A stretch of 64,000 nucleotides of DNA from CANKBT01 sp038235705 (GTDB taxonomy: Bacteria; Actinomycetota; Actinomycetes; Mycobacteriales; SCTD01): NCBI GenBank assembly GCA_038235705.1, contig JBBSTR010000004.1, positions 14,349 to 78,348 on the forward strand, read 5' to 3'. Positions 1 to 8,812 of the stretch are shown here, one piece after another. The notes under the pieces were generated by a model, which was not told where the DNA came from, ran no database searches, and saw nothing but the letters and a program-made list of their open reading frames with translations. The translations under genes were made by a program, and so were the position numbers. Within the stretch, counting starts at the first letter, position 1, and each line of letters starts with the position of its first letter.

Positions 1-373
1 TCGCCGAGACTGCCTCCGCCGCCGTGCGCGCCTGCCGCGCCGCCTTGGTGTTGTCGACGTGCTGCTGCCGTCCTTTGCTCTTCTGCGCGTTGGTCGCCTC
101 GCGCTCCTTCTTGGTCAGCACCTGCCACGCGAGCTTCGGCAGGTAGCGCTCACCACCGCAGTCCTGCCACTGTTGCTCACCCCACGAGCTGAGGTGCTTC
201 TGCCGCTCGCCCTTCTCCCCGCGATAGCCACCGCCGGCCTTCTCATACCTGTTCACCAGCAGCTGGGCCTTGCGGGCCGACCACTGACCCTTCTTGCCGC
301 CCTTCGTGCCCGCCTGCAGCTCGTCCTTGAGCCGAGCTCGCAGCTTCGGCTTCGTGTAGGTGTTCTTCGCCAT
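1..373 (-). CDS. DUF5872-like small basic protein (3' end outside window)
   Basis: The minus strand reads openly from an ATG at 373 to the left edge, giving 124 codons with no stop, so the C-terminus is missing. The product is Lys/Arg/Gln-rich and starts MAKNTYTKPKLRARLKDEL, followed by a GGKKGQWSARKAQLL stretch and a later RYLPKLAWQVLTKKE stretch. These segments resemble the small DUF5872 proteins, recalled from memory rather than searched. No enzymatic residues are evident and its function is unknown. The basic character and the repeated K/R helices would fit nucleic-acid association, which is inference. Its start lies only 28 bp beyond the stop of the flavoprotein gene at 402-1688, on the same strand. 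Confidence 0.6.
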   Translation of the reverse strand, partial: MAKNTYTKPKLRARLKDELQAGTKGGKKGQWSARKAQLLVNRYEKAGGGYRGEKGERQKHLSSWGEQQWQDCGGERYLPKLAWQVLTKKEREATNAQKSKGRQQHVDNTKAARQARTAAEAVSA

Positions 374-401
374 GCTTGCGCTGTCTCCTCGGCAGTGCGA
401 C

Positions 402-1688
402 CTAGTCGGGGAAGCCGGACTCGGCTGCGTCCACGAGCCCGAGCTGCGCGACCGACCGGGCGGTGACGGCATCGATCAACCAGTCTGCGCCGACGCCGAG
501 CCGGTTGGCCGCTCTCGGGAGCGCGACCAGGTGGTAGCCCCGGGTGACCGCCTTGGCGGGCAGGCCGGACAGGTGCAGACCCAGCGGGTCCGCGACGGCG
601 TAGCCGGGCCCGAGGTCGACGACCAGCCCGAGGTCATGGTGCTTGTAGTCCTTCGCCGTCCCCGCCCCCAGGCTGGCCGCGACGTTGCGGGCGAGCGCGT
701 GGCCCTGGCGCAGAGCGTGCTGGGCGGTCGGCGGAGTGATCTTGCCGGGGTTCGCGAGGTCGGGGACCGCGGCCACGTCACCGCCGGAGAACAGCCAGGG
801 GTGGCCGGGGACCGTCAGGTCGGCCTGCACCACGAGCCGACCCTTCTCGGTCGGCAGTCCGAGCGCGGCGACGAGCGGGTTGGGCGCGACGCCGGCGACC
901 CAGACGACGATGCGGGTGTCGACCCGGCTGCCGTCGGTGAGCACGACGTGATCGGCCTCGACCTTCTTCAGGCTGGTGCCGAGCCGGACGTCGATGCCCC
1001 GGGCCTTCAGCACCTCGAGCGCGCGGTCGCCCAGGGTCGTGCCCACCTCGGGCATGACCTGGTCGGCCACGTCGAGCAGCAGGAACGTAACGTCCTGATC
1101 ACGGATCGACAGGTTGCGGCAGGCGACGTCGGCGAGCGCCCGAAGCTGCGCGACCAGCTCGGTCCCGGCGTACGAGGCCCCGACCACGACGACCGTACGA
1201 CGCCCCCGGCGGGCCGCCTCGTCGGTCTCGTAGCGCGAGCGCTCCAGCTCGCGCAGCAGCTGGTCGTGCAGGTAGAGCGCCTCGGCGACGGTCTTCAGCC
1301 CGCGGGCGTGCTCCTCGAGCCCGGGGACGTCCATCACCTTGGTCACCGAGCCGGGGGTGAAGACCAGCCGGTCGAAGGCCTGCGTCCGGCTGGGATGACC
1401 CTCGACGTCGATGCAGGCAGTCTTCGCCGCCACGTCGATCTCGGTGACGGTGCCGTTGACCAGGCGCACACCGGGCAGGCCCTGCGCGAGCGGCACGGCG
1501 ACCCGGCTCGGGTTGACGACCCCGCCCGCCACGTCGGCCAGCAGCGGCGTGTAGAGGTGGTAGTCCTGGGGCGCAGCCAGCACGACCTCGGCGCGGACGC
1601 CCTTTCTGGCGAGCCTGCGCGGCAGCTTCTGGGCGCACCCGAAGCCTGCGAAGCCGGCACCGATGACCAGGACGGTGGGATCAGTCAT
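402..1688 (-). CDS. NDH-2-like FAD/NAD(P)-dependent oxidoreductase
   Basis: This 428-residue flavoprotein belongs to the pyridine nucleotide-disulphide oxidoreductase fold and resembles type II NADH dehydrogenases, which pass electrons from NADH to quinone at the membrane without pumping protons. The FAD Rossmann motif VIGAGFAG is at residues 8-15, a QDYHLYTPLL segment at 41-50, and a second nucleotide motif VVVVGASYAGTE at 166-177. Late in the protein are SGGDVAAV and PPTAQHALRQG, both typical of NDH-2. The ATG at 1688 is chosen because the Rossmann motif follows directly. The frame is open for another 99 codons upstream, but that stretch overlaps the divergent gene at 1743. I cannot separate NDH-2 from related flavoproteins without alignment. 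Confidence 0.82.
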   Translation of the reverse strand: MTDPTVLVIGAGFAGFGCAQKLPRRLARKGVRAEVVLAAPQDYHLYTPLLADVAGGVVNPSRVAVPLAQGLPGVRLVNGTVTEIDVAAKTACIDVEGHPSRTQAFDRLVFTPGSVTKVMDVPGLEEHARGLKTVAEALYLHDQLLRELERSRYETDEAARRGRRTVVVVGASYAGTELVAQLRALADVACRNLSIRDQDVTFLLLDVADQVMPEVGTTLGDRALEVLKARGIDVRLGTSLKKVEADHVVLTDGSRVDTRIVVWVAGVAPNPLVAALGLPTEKGRLVVQADLTVPGHPWLFSGGDVAAVPDLANPGKITPPTAQHALRQGHALARNVAASLGAGTAKDYKHHDLGLVVDLGPGYAVADPLGLHLSGLPAKAVTRGYHLVALPRAANRLGVGADWLIDAVTARSVAQLGLVDAAESGFPD

Positions 1689-1742
1689 GACTCGGCTCTG
1701 CCCAGCACGGGACGGACGCACCCGACCGGGTAAGACGTCGTC

Positions 1743-2357
1743 ATGGACCTCACCCGCTTCGGCCACTCCTGCGTGCTCGTCGAGGACGGCGGCGGCCGCG
1801 TGCTGCTCGACCCGGGAACGTTCAGCAGCGGTTTCGAGAGCCTCCGCGACCTGACCGCGGTCCTGATCACGCACCAGCACGCGGACCACCTCGACGCTCC
1901 GCGCGTCGCAGCCCTGCTGGAGGCGAACCCGGACGCCGCCCTCTACCTTGACGCGGGTTCGGCCGAGCAGGTCGACCTGCCGCACACCGTGGTCGAGGCT
2001 GGCTCACGCTTCGACGTGGGGACCTCGATCCAGGTGTTCGGCTCTCAGCACGCCGTGATCCACCCGGACATCCCGATGGTGCCCAACGTCGGCTATCTCG
2101 TCGGGGGCAGGTTCTTCACGCCGGGTGACGCGTTCACCGTGCCGGATGCGGACGTCGAGGTGCTGGGCGTCCCGGTCGCCGCTCCGTGGCAGAAGCTGTC
2201 CGAGGCGGTCGACTACCTGCGGGCAGTCTCTCCGGGACGCGCGTTCCCGGTGCACGACGGCATTCTTGCGAGCCCGCCGATGTACTGGGGGTACCTCGAG
2301 CGGCTCGGCCGGGCCCGCTTCGATGCGCTCGAGCCCAGCGCCACCCTCAGCGTCTGA
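1743..2357 (+). CDS. Metallo-beta-lactamase-fold hydrolase
   Basis: This 204-residue protein is of the UlaG/YtnP-like small metallo-beta-lactamase group. The metal-binding HQHADHLD is at residues 44-51, later candidate ligands include the His residues in SQHAVIHPDIP, and a final FPVHDG lies near residue 172. FGHSCVL at the start is typical of this branch, where the first strand begins with GHS. The likely role is hydrolysis of a small phosphorylated or lactone-type compound in the cytoplasm, but the substrate cannot be read from the sequence. It is divergent from the flavoprotein gene and overlaps the end of the convergent M20 peptidase gene by 11 bp. Confidence 0.8.
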   Translation: MDLTRFGHSCVLVEDGGGRVLLDPGTFSSGFESLRDLTAVLITHQHADHLDAPRVAALLEANPDAALYLDAGSAEQVDLPHTVVEAGSRFDVGTSIQVFGSQHAVIHPDIPMVPNVGYLVGGRFFTPGDAFTVPDADVEVLGVPVAAPWQKLSEAVDYLRAVSPGRAFPVHDGILASPPMYWGYLERLGRARFDALEPSATLSV

Positions 2358-3663
2358 CCAGGCCCTGGAGCAGGAGTGCTTCGGCGGTGCAGGCGCGTTC
2401 CCACATCGCCAGGTGCAGGCTCTCGTCGATGCCGTGCCAGCGCGACGCCGGGTCACCCACCCCGGTGACCAGGACGGTGGCGCCCGGGAAGGTGCGGGCG
2501 AACTCGGCGATGAACGGGATGGAGCCACCGATGCCCGCCTCGACCGCTTCATTACCGTATGCCTGCGCAAAGACGTCCCGCGCCAGGTCGTAGACCGGGC
2601 CGGCGGCCTGCAGCGCGTACGGCTCGCCCGCCGACCCTTCGGAGAGCGTGACCTCGGCGCCCCAGGGTGCGTGCGCGTGCAGGTGCTCGACCAGCCGGGC
2701 CTGCGCGTTCTCGGCGGTGTCGCCCGGCGCTATCCGCAGGCTGACCTTTGCGCTGGCGACCGGCAGCAGCACGTTCGAGGCGTCGCCGGTCGACGGGGCG
2801 TCCATCCCCAGGACCGAGATCGCCGGCGTGTGCCACAAGCGGTCGGGCAGCGAGCCGGAGCCGAGCAGGTCCACCCCGTCGAGCAGCCCGACGTCGCCGC
2901 GCAGCTCCGCCTCGCCCGGGTCGGGCACGTCCGAGGTCGAGCGGTGAAGCCCCTCGACCGCCACCTCACCCTCCGCGGTGTGCAGCGTGGCGAGCAGCCG
3001 GCACAGCGCGGTGAGCGCGTCCGGGGCGGGCCCGCCGTACAAGCCGGAGTGCACCGCCCGGGTCGCCGTCCGCACGGTGACCGTCGTGTCCACCAGCCCG
3101 CGAAGGCTCGTCGTGAACGCCGGTACGTCGACCGCGGCGTTGGCCGAGTCGGCGATGACGATGACGTCGGCGCGCAGGTCGTCCCGGTGGGCTGAGAGCA
3201 GCGCGGAGAGGGTCGGCGAGCCGATCTCCTCCTCGCCCTCGACAAAGAGCGTCACGCCGACCGGCGGGCGACCCTGGAACGCGCGAAGCACCGCCAGGTG
3301 CATCATGACGCCGGCCTTGTCGTCAGCGGCGCCTCGTCCGTACAACCGACCGTCGCGCTCGGTGGCGACGAAAGGGTCGGAGCTCCACTGCTCCCGCGGT
3401 CCGGTGGGTTGCACGTCGGCGTGCGCGTACAGCAGGACGGTCGGCTGCCCGTCGGGCGCCGGCCAGCGAGCGATCACCGCGGGTGCGCCGCCGGCGTCGA
3501 CCACGTCGACGGACGCTGCGCCGGCGTCACGGGCATGGCCGGCCACCAGCTCGACGGCGCGCCGAACGTCCCCGGTGCGAGCGGGGTCGGCCGAGATCGA
3601 CGGCACCGCGACCAGCGACTCGAGGTCGGTGCGGGCAGCTGGCATGACACGGCTGACATCCAT
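2347..3663 (-). CDS. M20-family dipeptidase/metallopeptidase
   Basis: This 438-residue M20/M25/M40 zinc peptidase resembles the carnosinase-like dipeptidases. LLYAHADVQP carries the first metal ligand and the catalytic Asp two residues later. GRGAADDKAGV supplies the bridging Asp. VEGEEEIGSP holds the catalytic Glu pair, and IADSAN and the C-terminal SRWHGIDESLH supply further ligand positions. A dimerisation (lid) domain occupies the middle, as in the family. The ATG at 3663 is used, and an alternative in-frame ATG lies at 3645. The gene is divergent from the P450 with only 23 bp between starts, so their promoters must overlap. The substrate is unknown. Confidence 0.85.
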   Translation of the reverse strand: MDVSRVMPAARTDLESLVAVPSISADPARTGDVRRAVELVAGHARDAGAASVDVVDAGGAPAVIARWPAPDGQPTVLLYAHADVQPTGPREQWSSDPFVATERDGRLYGRGAADDKAGVMMHLAVLRAFQGRPPVGVTLFVEGEEEIGSPTLSALLSAHRDDLRADVIVIADSANAAVDVPAFTTSLRGLVDTTVTVRTATRAVHSGLYGGPAPDALTALCRLLATLHTAEGEVAVEGLHRSTSDVPDPGEAELRGDVGLLDGVDLLGSGSLPDRLWHTPAISVLGMDAPSTGDASNVLLPVASAKVSLRIAPGDTAENAQARLVEHLHAHAPWGAEVTLSEGSAGEPYALQAAGPVYDLARDVFAQAYGNEAVEAGIGGSIPFIAEFARTFPGATVLVTGVGDPASRWHGIDESLHLAMWERACTAEALLLQGLVRR

Positions 3664-3686
3664 CCCTCAGGTCTACCGTCTGCACC

Positions 3687-4880
3687 GTGCGTTTCACTCC
3701 CTCGGACCCCGCGTTCGTCGCCGACCCCTACCCGGCCTACGCAGAGCTGCGGGCCGGACAGGCCGTGACGGTGCAGGACGACCGCTGGCTGGTCCCCTGC
3801 TTCGCCGACGTCGACGCGCTGCTGCGCGACCGTCGGCTCGGCCGCAGCTATCTGCACGTCGCGACGCATGCCGAGATGGGCCGGCCGGAGGACCCACCCG
3901 GGCTCGCGCCGTTCTGGCGCGTCGTCCGCGCAGGGATGCTCGACGTGGAACCGCCCGACCACACCCGGCTGCGCCGCCTGGTGAGCAAGGCGTTCACGCC
4001 ACGGCGCGTCGAGGGGATGCGCGAGGGTGTGCAGGCGCAGGTCGACCGGCTCGTCGACCCGCTGGTCGGGGCGGGTGAGGTCGATCTGATCAGCACGCTC
4101 GCCGAGCCGCTGCCGGTCGCGGTCATCGCCGACCTGCTGGGGGTCCCGGAGAGCGACCGGCAGCTGCTGCGGCCGTGGTCTGCGCAGATCTGCGGGATGT
4201 ACGAGCTGGACCCCGGACCCGAGACGCATGCCACCGCCGTTCGGGCCTGCGAAGAGTTTGGCGACTACCTCGTCGCGCTTTCCCGCGAACGGCGCAAGCA
4301 CCCGACCGACGACCTGCTCAGCGGCCTCACGCAGGTCGTCGACGAAGGGGACCGGCTGACCGAGGACGAGCTGGTCGGGACCTGCGTGCTGCTGCTCAAC
4401 GCCGGCCACGAGGCCACCGTCGGCGTCACCGGGCTCGGTTGGCACAGCCTGTTCCGTCACCCCGAGCAGCTCGACCGGATGCGCGACGACCCGTCACTGG
4501 TACCCACCGCGGTCGAGGAGCTGATGCGCTTCGACACCCCGCTGCAGATGTTCGAGCGCTGGGTGCTGGAGGACCTGGAGGTGGGCGGTGTCCACGTCCC
4601 GCGCGGCACCGAGCTGTCGCTGCTGTTCGGCAGCGCAAACCGCGACCCCGACGTCTTCGAGCACCCGGACACCCTCGACGTCGGCCGTTCGCTCAACCCG
4701 CACCTGTCGTTCGGCGCCGGCACCCACTTCTGCCTCGGCGCTGTGCTGGCACGGCTGGAGCTGCAGACCTCGTTCGCGACCGTCCTGGAACGCCTGCCGA
4801 GGCTCGAGCCCGCAGGTGACCCCGTCTGGCAGACCGGCTACGTCGTCCGTGGCCTCGCGACCCTGCCGGTCCGCGCCTGA
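3687..4880 (+). CDS. Cytochrome P450
   Basis: This 397-residue soluble bacterial P450 starts at GTG 3687. The I-helix oxygen-activation segment reads LLLNAGHEATVG, the K-helix ExxR is EELMR, and the haem-binding loop FGAGTHFCLG places the thiolate Cys at about residue 349. The length is normal for actinobacterial class I P450s of the CYP105/107-like size, which take electrons from a ferredoxin. No ferredoxin gene is next to it. An MFS transporter follows 16 bp downstream, so the pair may oxidise and export a small hydrophobic compound, which is inference. The I-helix has His where many P450s have Asp/Glu-Thr (AGHEAT instead of AG-x-D/E-T), a common bacterial variant. Confidence 0.92.
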   Translation: MRFTPSDPAFVADPYPAYAELRAGQAVTVQDDRWLVPCFADVDALLRDRRLGRSYLHVATHAEMGRPEDPPGLAPFWRVVRAGMLDVEPPDHTRLRRLVSKAFTPRRVEGMREGVQAQVDRLVDPLVGAGEVDLISTLAEPLPVAVIADLLGVPESDRQLLRPWSAQICGMYELDPGPETHATAVRACEEFGDYLVALSRERRKHPTDDLLSGLTQVVDEGDRLTEDELVGTCVLLLNAGHEATVGVTGLGWHSLFRHPEQLDRMRDDPSLVPTAVEELMRFDTPLQMFERWVLEDLEVGGVHVPRGTELSLLFGSANRDPDVFEHPDTLDVGRSLNPHLSFGAGTHFCLGAVLARLELQTSFATVLERLPRLEPAGDPVWQTGYVVRGLATLPVRA

Positions 4881-4896
4881 CACCTAGAGTCGTCCG

Positions 4897-6189
4897 GTGG
4901 CCCGTGCTCCGAGAAGAACTGAGCCGGTGCACTCGGCGAGCGATCCGGTCGATCCTTCGTACGCGCAGTCGCTGGTCACGCTCCTGTCGGTCATCGTCGC
5001 GATCGATTACGCGGACCGCAGCGCGCTGGGGGCCGTCGCCCCCGGTCTGAAGGACGACCTCGGGATCAGCACCGCCCAGCTCGGCATCCTCGGCGGGTCC
5101 TTCGGTCTGGTCGGCGGGGTGTCCACCCTGGTCGCGGGTGCCTTCGTCGACCGCATCCCACGGCTTCGGCTGCTGGGCCTGTCCGCACTGGCGTGGTCGG
5201 TTGCCATGCTCGCCACCGGTCTCGCCCAGGACTTCGTGTGGCTGCTGGTCGCACGCAGCGCCCTCGCCGTCGTGCTTGCGACGGTGGGACCGTCCTACCC
5301 GTCGCTCGTGGGCGACCTGTTCACCCCTGCGAAGCGCACGGTGGCCTTCGGCCGCATCGCCGTCGGGCAGCTGGCAGGAGGCGCGGTCGGCGTCGCCATC
5401 GGTGCGCTCGCGGTGGCCGTGTTCGACTGGCGGGCCGCGTTCCTGCTCCTCACGGTCCCGGCGCTGTTCGTCGCCGTGCGACTGCTGCGCAGCCCCGAAC
5501 CGCCCCGCCGGGGCACCGGCCACGACGACCCGGTCGGTTGGGGCGTCGTGGTGCGCACGACGCTCCGGACACCGACCGTGCTGCGTGTGCTGCTCTCGGG
5601 CAGCATCGGTGCCTACTACCTCGCGGGCGCGTCGGCCTTCTCTGTGCTGTTCGCGGTGGCGCACTACGGCGTCAGCAACCTTGTCGCGGACCTTGCCCTG
5701 ATCGCCCTCGGCATCGGTGCCGTGCTGGGCATCCGCTTCGGCAGCCGGCTCTCGGACGCCCTGTCGGACCAGGGCCGGGCTTCCCGGCGACTGACCCGAG
5801 CCGCCCAGGGCTACGCGATCACCGCGGTCGCCTGGCTGCCAGCCCTGATCGTCACCGAGATCTGGCTGGCCCTGCCGTTCCTGGTCCTCGGGAGCGCGGC
5901 GCTGGCGGCCACCATCCCGGTGCTCGACGCGGTCCGGATCGACACGGTCGCGCCCCCGATGCGCGGGCGCGTCGAAGCGTTCCGGACGTTGCTGAAGGCC
6001 CTCGTGGAGGGCGGGGCACCGCTGGCCTTCGGGCTCATCACGGACGCGGTCGGCAACGACGACCAGGGGCTGCAGCTCAGCTTTCTCATCGCGCTGCCGA
6101 GCCTGCTGCTCGCCGGCCTCGTGCTGCGTGCCGCGGCGAAGAGCTACGACGGGGACCGCGCCCGGGTGCTGGCGATGGACCACGTCTGA
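4897..6189 (+). CDS. MFS transporter
   Basis: This 430-residue major facilitator protein has about twelve hydrophobic segments. Near the N-terminus is the signature DYADRSALGAVAPGLKDD, seen in anion/sugar-phosphate type MFS permeases. The cytoplasmic loop between helices 2 and 3 reads GAFVDRIPRLRL, matching the GxxxDRxxRR motif. The start is GTG 4897, 16 bp after the P450 stop, which suggests co-transcription. It may export or import the P450 substrate or product, but specificity cannot be told from sequence. Confidence 0.85.
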   Translation: MARAPRRTEPVHSASDPVDPSYAQSLVTLLSVIVAIDYADRSALGAVAPGLKDDLGISTAQLGILGGSFGLVGGVSTLVAGAFVDRIPRLRLLGLSALAWSVAMLATGLAQDFVWLLVARSALAVVLATVGPSYPSLVGDLFTPAKRTVAFGRIAVGQLAGGAVGVAIGALAVAVFDWRAAFLLLTVPALFVAVRLLRSPEPPRRGTGHDDPVGWGVVVRTTLRTPTVLRVLLSGSIGAYYLAGASAFSVLFAVAHYGVSNLVADLALIALGIGAVLGIRFGSRLSDALSDQGRASRRLTRAAQGYAITAVAWLPALIVTEIWLALPFLVLGSAALAATIPVLDAVRIDTVAPPMRGRVEAFRTLLKALVEGGAPLAFGLITDAVGNDDQGLQLSFLIALPSLLLAGLVLRAAAKSYDGDRARVLAMDHV

Positions 6190-6224
6190 TCTTTGTCTCC
6201 CCTCTTGTGGGAAGGAAAGACGGC

Positions 6225-6647
6225 ATGCGTCGACTACTTGCCGTCCTCGTTCTCGTCCTGACCACCGGATGCTCCTCCGGGGACGGTCCGACGACCGCGA
6301 GCTCCAGCCCGAGCGCCGACGCCCCGGGTGCCGAGCAGACTCAGCGGTTCCCGGACGTCGTCAGCGCCGTGCTGACCGGGAGCGGGGCCACCTTCGCTCT
6401 GGCGGTTACGATCTCCAGCCCCTACGACACCCCGGACCGCTACGCCGACGGCTGGCGGGTGCTCGGGCCGGACGGGACAGTCCTGGGCGAGCACATGCTC
6501 GGTCACGACCACGCCTCAGAACAACCGTTCACCCGCCAGCAGGGCGACCTGCGCATCCCGGAGGGGATCACGACCGTCACCGTCGAGGGCCGCGACCAGG
6601 CGAACGGCTACGGCGGGGCGACGGTCGAGGTGCCTGTCACTCGCTGA
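6225..6647 (+). CDS. Small secreted lipoprotein, unknown function
   Basis: This 140-residue protein has a lipoprotein signal: MRRLLAVLVLVLTTGCSS places the lipidated Cys at residue 16, with Thr-Thr-Gly before it, slightly off the usual Leu-Ala-Gly. A Ser/Pro/Ala-rich linker is followed by a small beta-rich domain of about 90 residues containing YADGWRVLGPDG and HDHASEQPF. A good ribosome site (GGAAGG region) precedes ATG 6225. It lies 35 bp after the MFS gene and is probably the third gene of that operon. I do not recognise the domain. Its size and the pattern of strands resemble small extracellular immunoglobulin-like or FxLYD-type folds, but that is a guess. Confidence 0.7.
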   Translation: MRRLLAVLVLVLTTGCSSGDGPTTASSSPSADAPGAEQTQRFPDVVSAVLTGSGATFALAVTISSPYDTPDRYADGWRVLGPDGTVLGEHMLGHDHASEQPFTRQQGDLRIPEGITTVTVEGRDQANGYGGATVEVPVTR

Positions 6648-6934
6648 CAGGGCGGTTCAGGTCGTCCGCCGCAGCGCCGCAGCCACCTGCGGCGACGCCG
6701 CCGCGAGCTCAAAGGGCAGCGCGGCGTCGTGACGTCCTCGACGAGATCGCCGACGACCAGCAGGCGCGGACGTCCGGTGAGCCCGTCGACGGCCCGTCCA
6801 CGGGGCGCGGTCAGCACATGTCGCTCGGCCGGGTCGGCAGTCGTGGCGCCCTCCTCAGGTGCGGAAAAGCATCGCAGACCTGTGGCCGGGGCCTTGGTCG
6901 GGTGGGTGGGTGGGTGGGAGAGGACACCCTGCCT
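6648..6934 (+). other. Intergenic stretch with no supported gene
   Basis: These 287 bases lie between convergent genes. The minus strand contains a short reading frame with GRPRLLVVGDLVED, which resembles the opening strand of PfkB-type sugar kinases, but the frame then breaks into Arg repeats and ends. I do not call a gene. The only clear structure is the G-tract array at 6900-6918. Confidence 0.5.
6900..6918 (+). repeat. Five-tract G3T array (G-quadruplex motif)
   Basis: Five GGG triplets are separated by single T residues, the canonical pattern for a very stable parallel G-quadruplex on the plus strand. A CACCCACCC at 6936-6944, over the stop codon of the HAD-like gene, could instead pair with part of the array and form a hairpin. 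The array sits in the short gap between two convergent 3' ends, so it could act in transcription termination. The sequence pattern is certain and the function is inferred. Confidence 0.75.
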
Positions 6935-7516
6935 TCACCCACCCGGCCTGGTCCGGCAGAAGGCCTCGACGGTCTCGAGGTCCTCCCGGGTGAGCCCGGT
7001 CAGCGGGTCAGGAGCCAGGATCAGCGCGTCGGTCTGCCGGCGCGCCCACCGCGCCAGGTCGTCCTGCTCCGCGAGGTCGTCGTCGAGCCACACGAGGCGT
7101 CGCACCGGGTCCTCGGCGAGCAAAGACGCGACGACGTCAAACTTCCACCAACGACCGGTGAGCCCGTCGCGGGCCGCGGGGGTCACCGCGGCCAACGAGC
7201 CCGCCTCGCGGTCCGGCTCTCCCGCTGCCGTCAGATGGTCGTAGGTGCCGGCGACATCCAGCTCGGGCATCGCGAGCAGCTGTCGCAGCGAGCCGTTCGC
7301 GCCGTGTCCCCAGGTGGTGAGCCAACGGACCTCGGCGGCCCCGGAGGTGTGCAGCGCGACCAGCCGGGTCACGACCTCGGGGGCCCACGCGATCTCGTAC
7401 GAGCGCCCACCGGTCCCGGCCCGACCGGAGCGGTAGCTCGGCCGCTCCGGCAGCGGGCGCCCGAGGGCGTTGAGGACCCCGTCGACGTCGAGCAGGATCA
7501 GTGCGGGCCGGCTCAT
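6935..7516 (-). CDS. HAD-domain protein
   Basis: This 193-residue protein starts LILLDVDGVLNALG, the HAD-type motif I DxDG with both Asp residues. WLTTWG follows near residue 65, and FDVVASLL and VWLDDDLAE come later, where the DDD matches the HAD acidic motif IV. This pattern is that of the HAD_18-type family, found alone or in RNA-repair fusions. The predicted chemistry is Mg-dependent phosphoryl transfer, with unknown substrate. AGGAAG is placed six bases before ATG 7516. The MFS gene upstream on the same strand ends 29 bp away, so the two could be one transcript. Confidence 0.75.
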   Translation of the reverse strand: MSRPALILLDVDGVLNALGRPLPERPSYRSGRAGTGGRSYEIAWAPEVVTRLVALHTSGAAEVRWLTTWGHGANGSLRQLLAMPELDVAGTYDHLTAAGEPDREAGSLAAVTPAARDGLTGRWWKFDVVASLLAEDPVRRLVWLDDDLAEQDDLARWARRQTDALILAPDPLTGLTREDLETVEAFCRTRPGG

Positions 7517-7545
7517 GCAGGCTTCCTGCCCGGTTCAGCCCCAGG

Positions 7546-8790
7546 TCAGGCTGCGGCCGGCACCTTCGGCACCCGCAGACCCAGGACCGCACACAGCGCG
7601 ACGACCGCGGCGCAGACGAGCAGGGCGACCGCGTACGAGGTGCTCGTGATGAGCAGGCCGGCAGCGAGCGGCCCGGTGACCGAGCCGAGGTCGCTGCTCA
7701 TCTGCCAGAAGGCGATCGGCGTGCCGCCGCGGCCCTCGACGACGTCGCCGACGATCGCCGCCGGCGCGACACCGAGCAGGGAGGCGCCGGCGGCGAAGAC
7801 GGTGGTGGCCAGCAGCAGCGACACCGGTCCCACGGCCAGCGCGAGGAGCACGAGCGACAGGGCGGTCACCACGGCTCCGGCCACCAGCGTGGGCCGGCGC
7901 CCGACCTCGTCGACCGCCTTGCCGGCGGGCAGCAGGAGCAGCGCCTGCACGAGCGCACCGACGGCGAAGGCGGCGCCGACCCAGCCCGGGGCCAGCTGCA
8001 GGTGCTCCACGACCAGCAGCGGCACGAGGGTGCTGCGCACCCCGAGCACCGCGAAGCCCGTCGCGAAGTTGCCAGCCAGAGCCGCCTGGTAGGCCGGGTT
8101 GCCCAGGACCTCTCGGAGCGACAGCCGATCCGGGCCCGTCCCCGGACCTGGCGACCCGGCGGAGACCCGCGGCTCTACGGGCGCAGTCTGCTCCGCAGCG
8201 TCGCTGGGCGGCGCCAGCCTGCGTGGCAGGAGCGTCCCGGCGGCCAGCACCGCGAGCAGCAGCGTCCCTGCGTAGAGGAAGAACGGGGCACGCAGCGAGA
8301 TCCCGACGACGGCGCCGCCGAACGCCGGGCCGACGATCCCGCCGAGCAGGAAGCCCGAGCGGTAGACGCTCTGGGTGCGACCGCGTTGCGCCGACGACGC
8401 GATCCGGAGCAGCAGGCTCGTCGCGGCGATCGTGAACACGGCTGACCCGATGCCACCGACCCCTCGCAGGACCAGCAGCTGGGGATAGCTGACCGACAGC
8501 CCTGCCAGCAGCGAGCTGACCGCGACGACCGACAGGCCGGCGAGCAGCGCGACGCGCTCACCGACCCGGTCCACCAGGCGCCCGGCGGACAGCGCGGAGA
8601 GCAGGCGCATGAGGGCAAAGGCGGAGACGACCGCACCGGCGGCCGTCGGTCCGACACCGAACGCGAGGGCGAACAGCGGGACGGCCGGGGCGACGATCCC
8701 GAAGCCCAGCGCCACGCAGAACGCGACCAGCGCGAGCACGTACGTCTCACGCGGCAGCCCGCGGACGCTCGCGGGCAGGGACAGGCGCAC
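7546..8790 (-). CDS. MFS multidrug/efflux-type transporter
   Basis: This 414-residue membrane protein has about twelve hydrophobic helices. The first is VLALVAFCVALGFGIVAPAV, and the loop LVDRVGERVALLAG is the motif A of drug/H+ antiporters. A polar central loop with PVEPRVSAGSPGPG lies between the two halves. The open frame extends to 8871, but GTG 8790 is preferred because GAGGAG lies five bases before it and because the longer start would enter the upstream gene. It is likely an exporter, with unknown substrate. Confidence 0.85.
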   Translation of the reverse strand: MRLSLPASVRGLPRETYVLALVAFCVALGFGIVAPAVPLFALAFGVGPTAAGAVVSAFALMRLLSALSAGRLVDRVGERVALLAGLSVVAVSSLLAGLSVSYPQLLVLRGVGGIGSAVFTIAATSLLLRIASSAQRGRTQSVYRSGFLLGGIVGPAFGGAVVGISLRAPFFLYAGTLLLAVLAAGTLLPRRLAPPSDAAEQTAPVEPRVSAGSPGPGTGPDRLSLREVLGNPAYQAALAGNFATGFAVLGVRSTLVPLLVVEHLQLAPGWVGAAFAVGALVQALLLLPAGKAVDEVGRRPTLVAGAVVTALSLVLLALAVGPVSLLLATTVFAAGASLLGVAPAAIVGDVVEGRGGTPIAFWQMSSDLGSVTGPLAAGLLITSTSYAVALLVCAAVVALCAVLGLRVPKVPAAA

Positions 8791-8812
8791 GCCCGCTCCT
8801 CGCCGCCGGTTG

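Noticed and set aside
402..1985. 527-residue extension of the flavoprotein gene
   Set aside because: The first 99 codons overlap the divergent metallo-hydrolase gene and lack family similarity. The Rossmann motif starts right after ATG 1688.
6655..6830. Possible PfkB-kinase start on the minus strand (RPRLLVVGDLVED)
   Set aside because: No further kinase sequence follows in any frame and the frame becomes a run of Arg. A short hydrophobic match is not enough.
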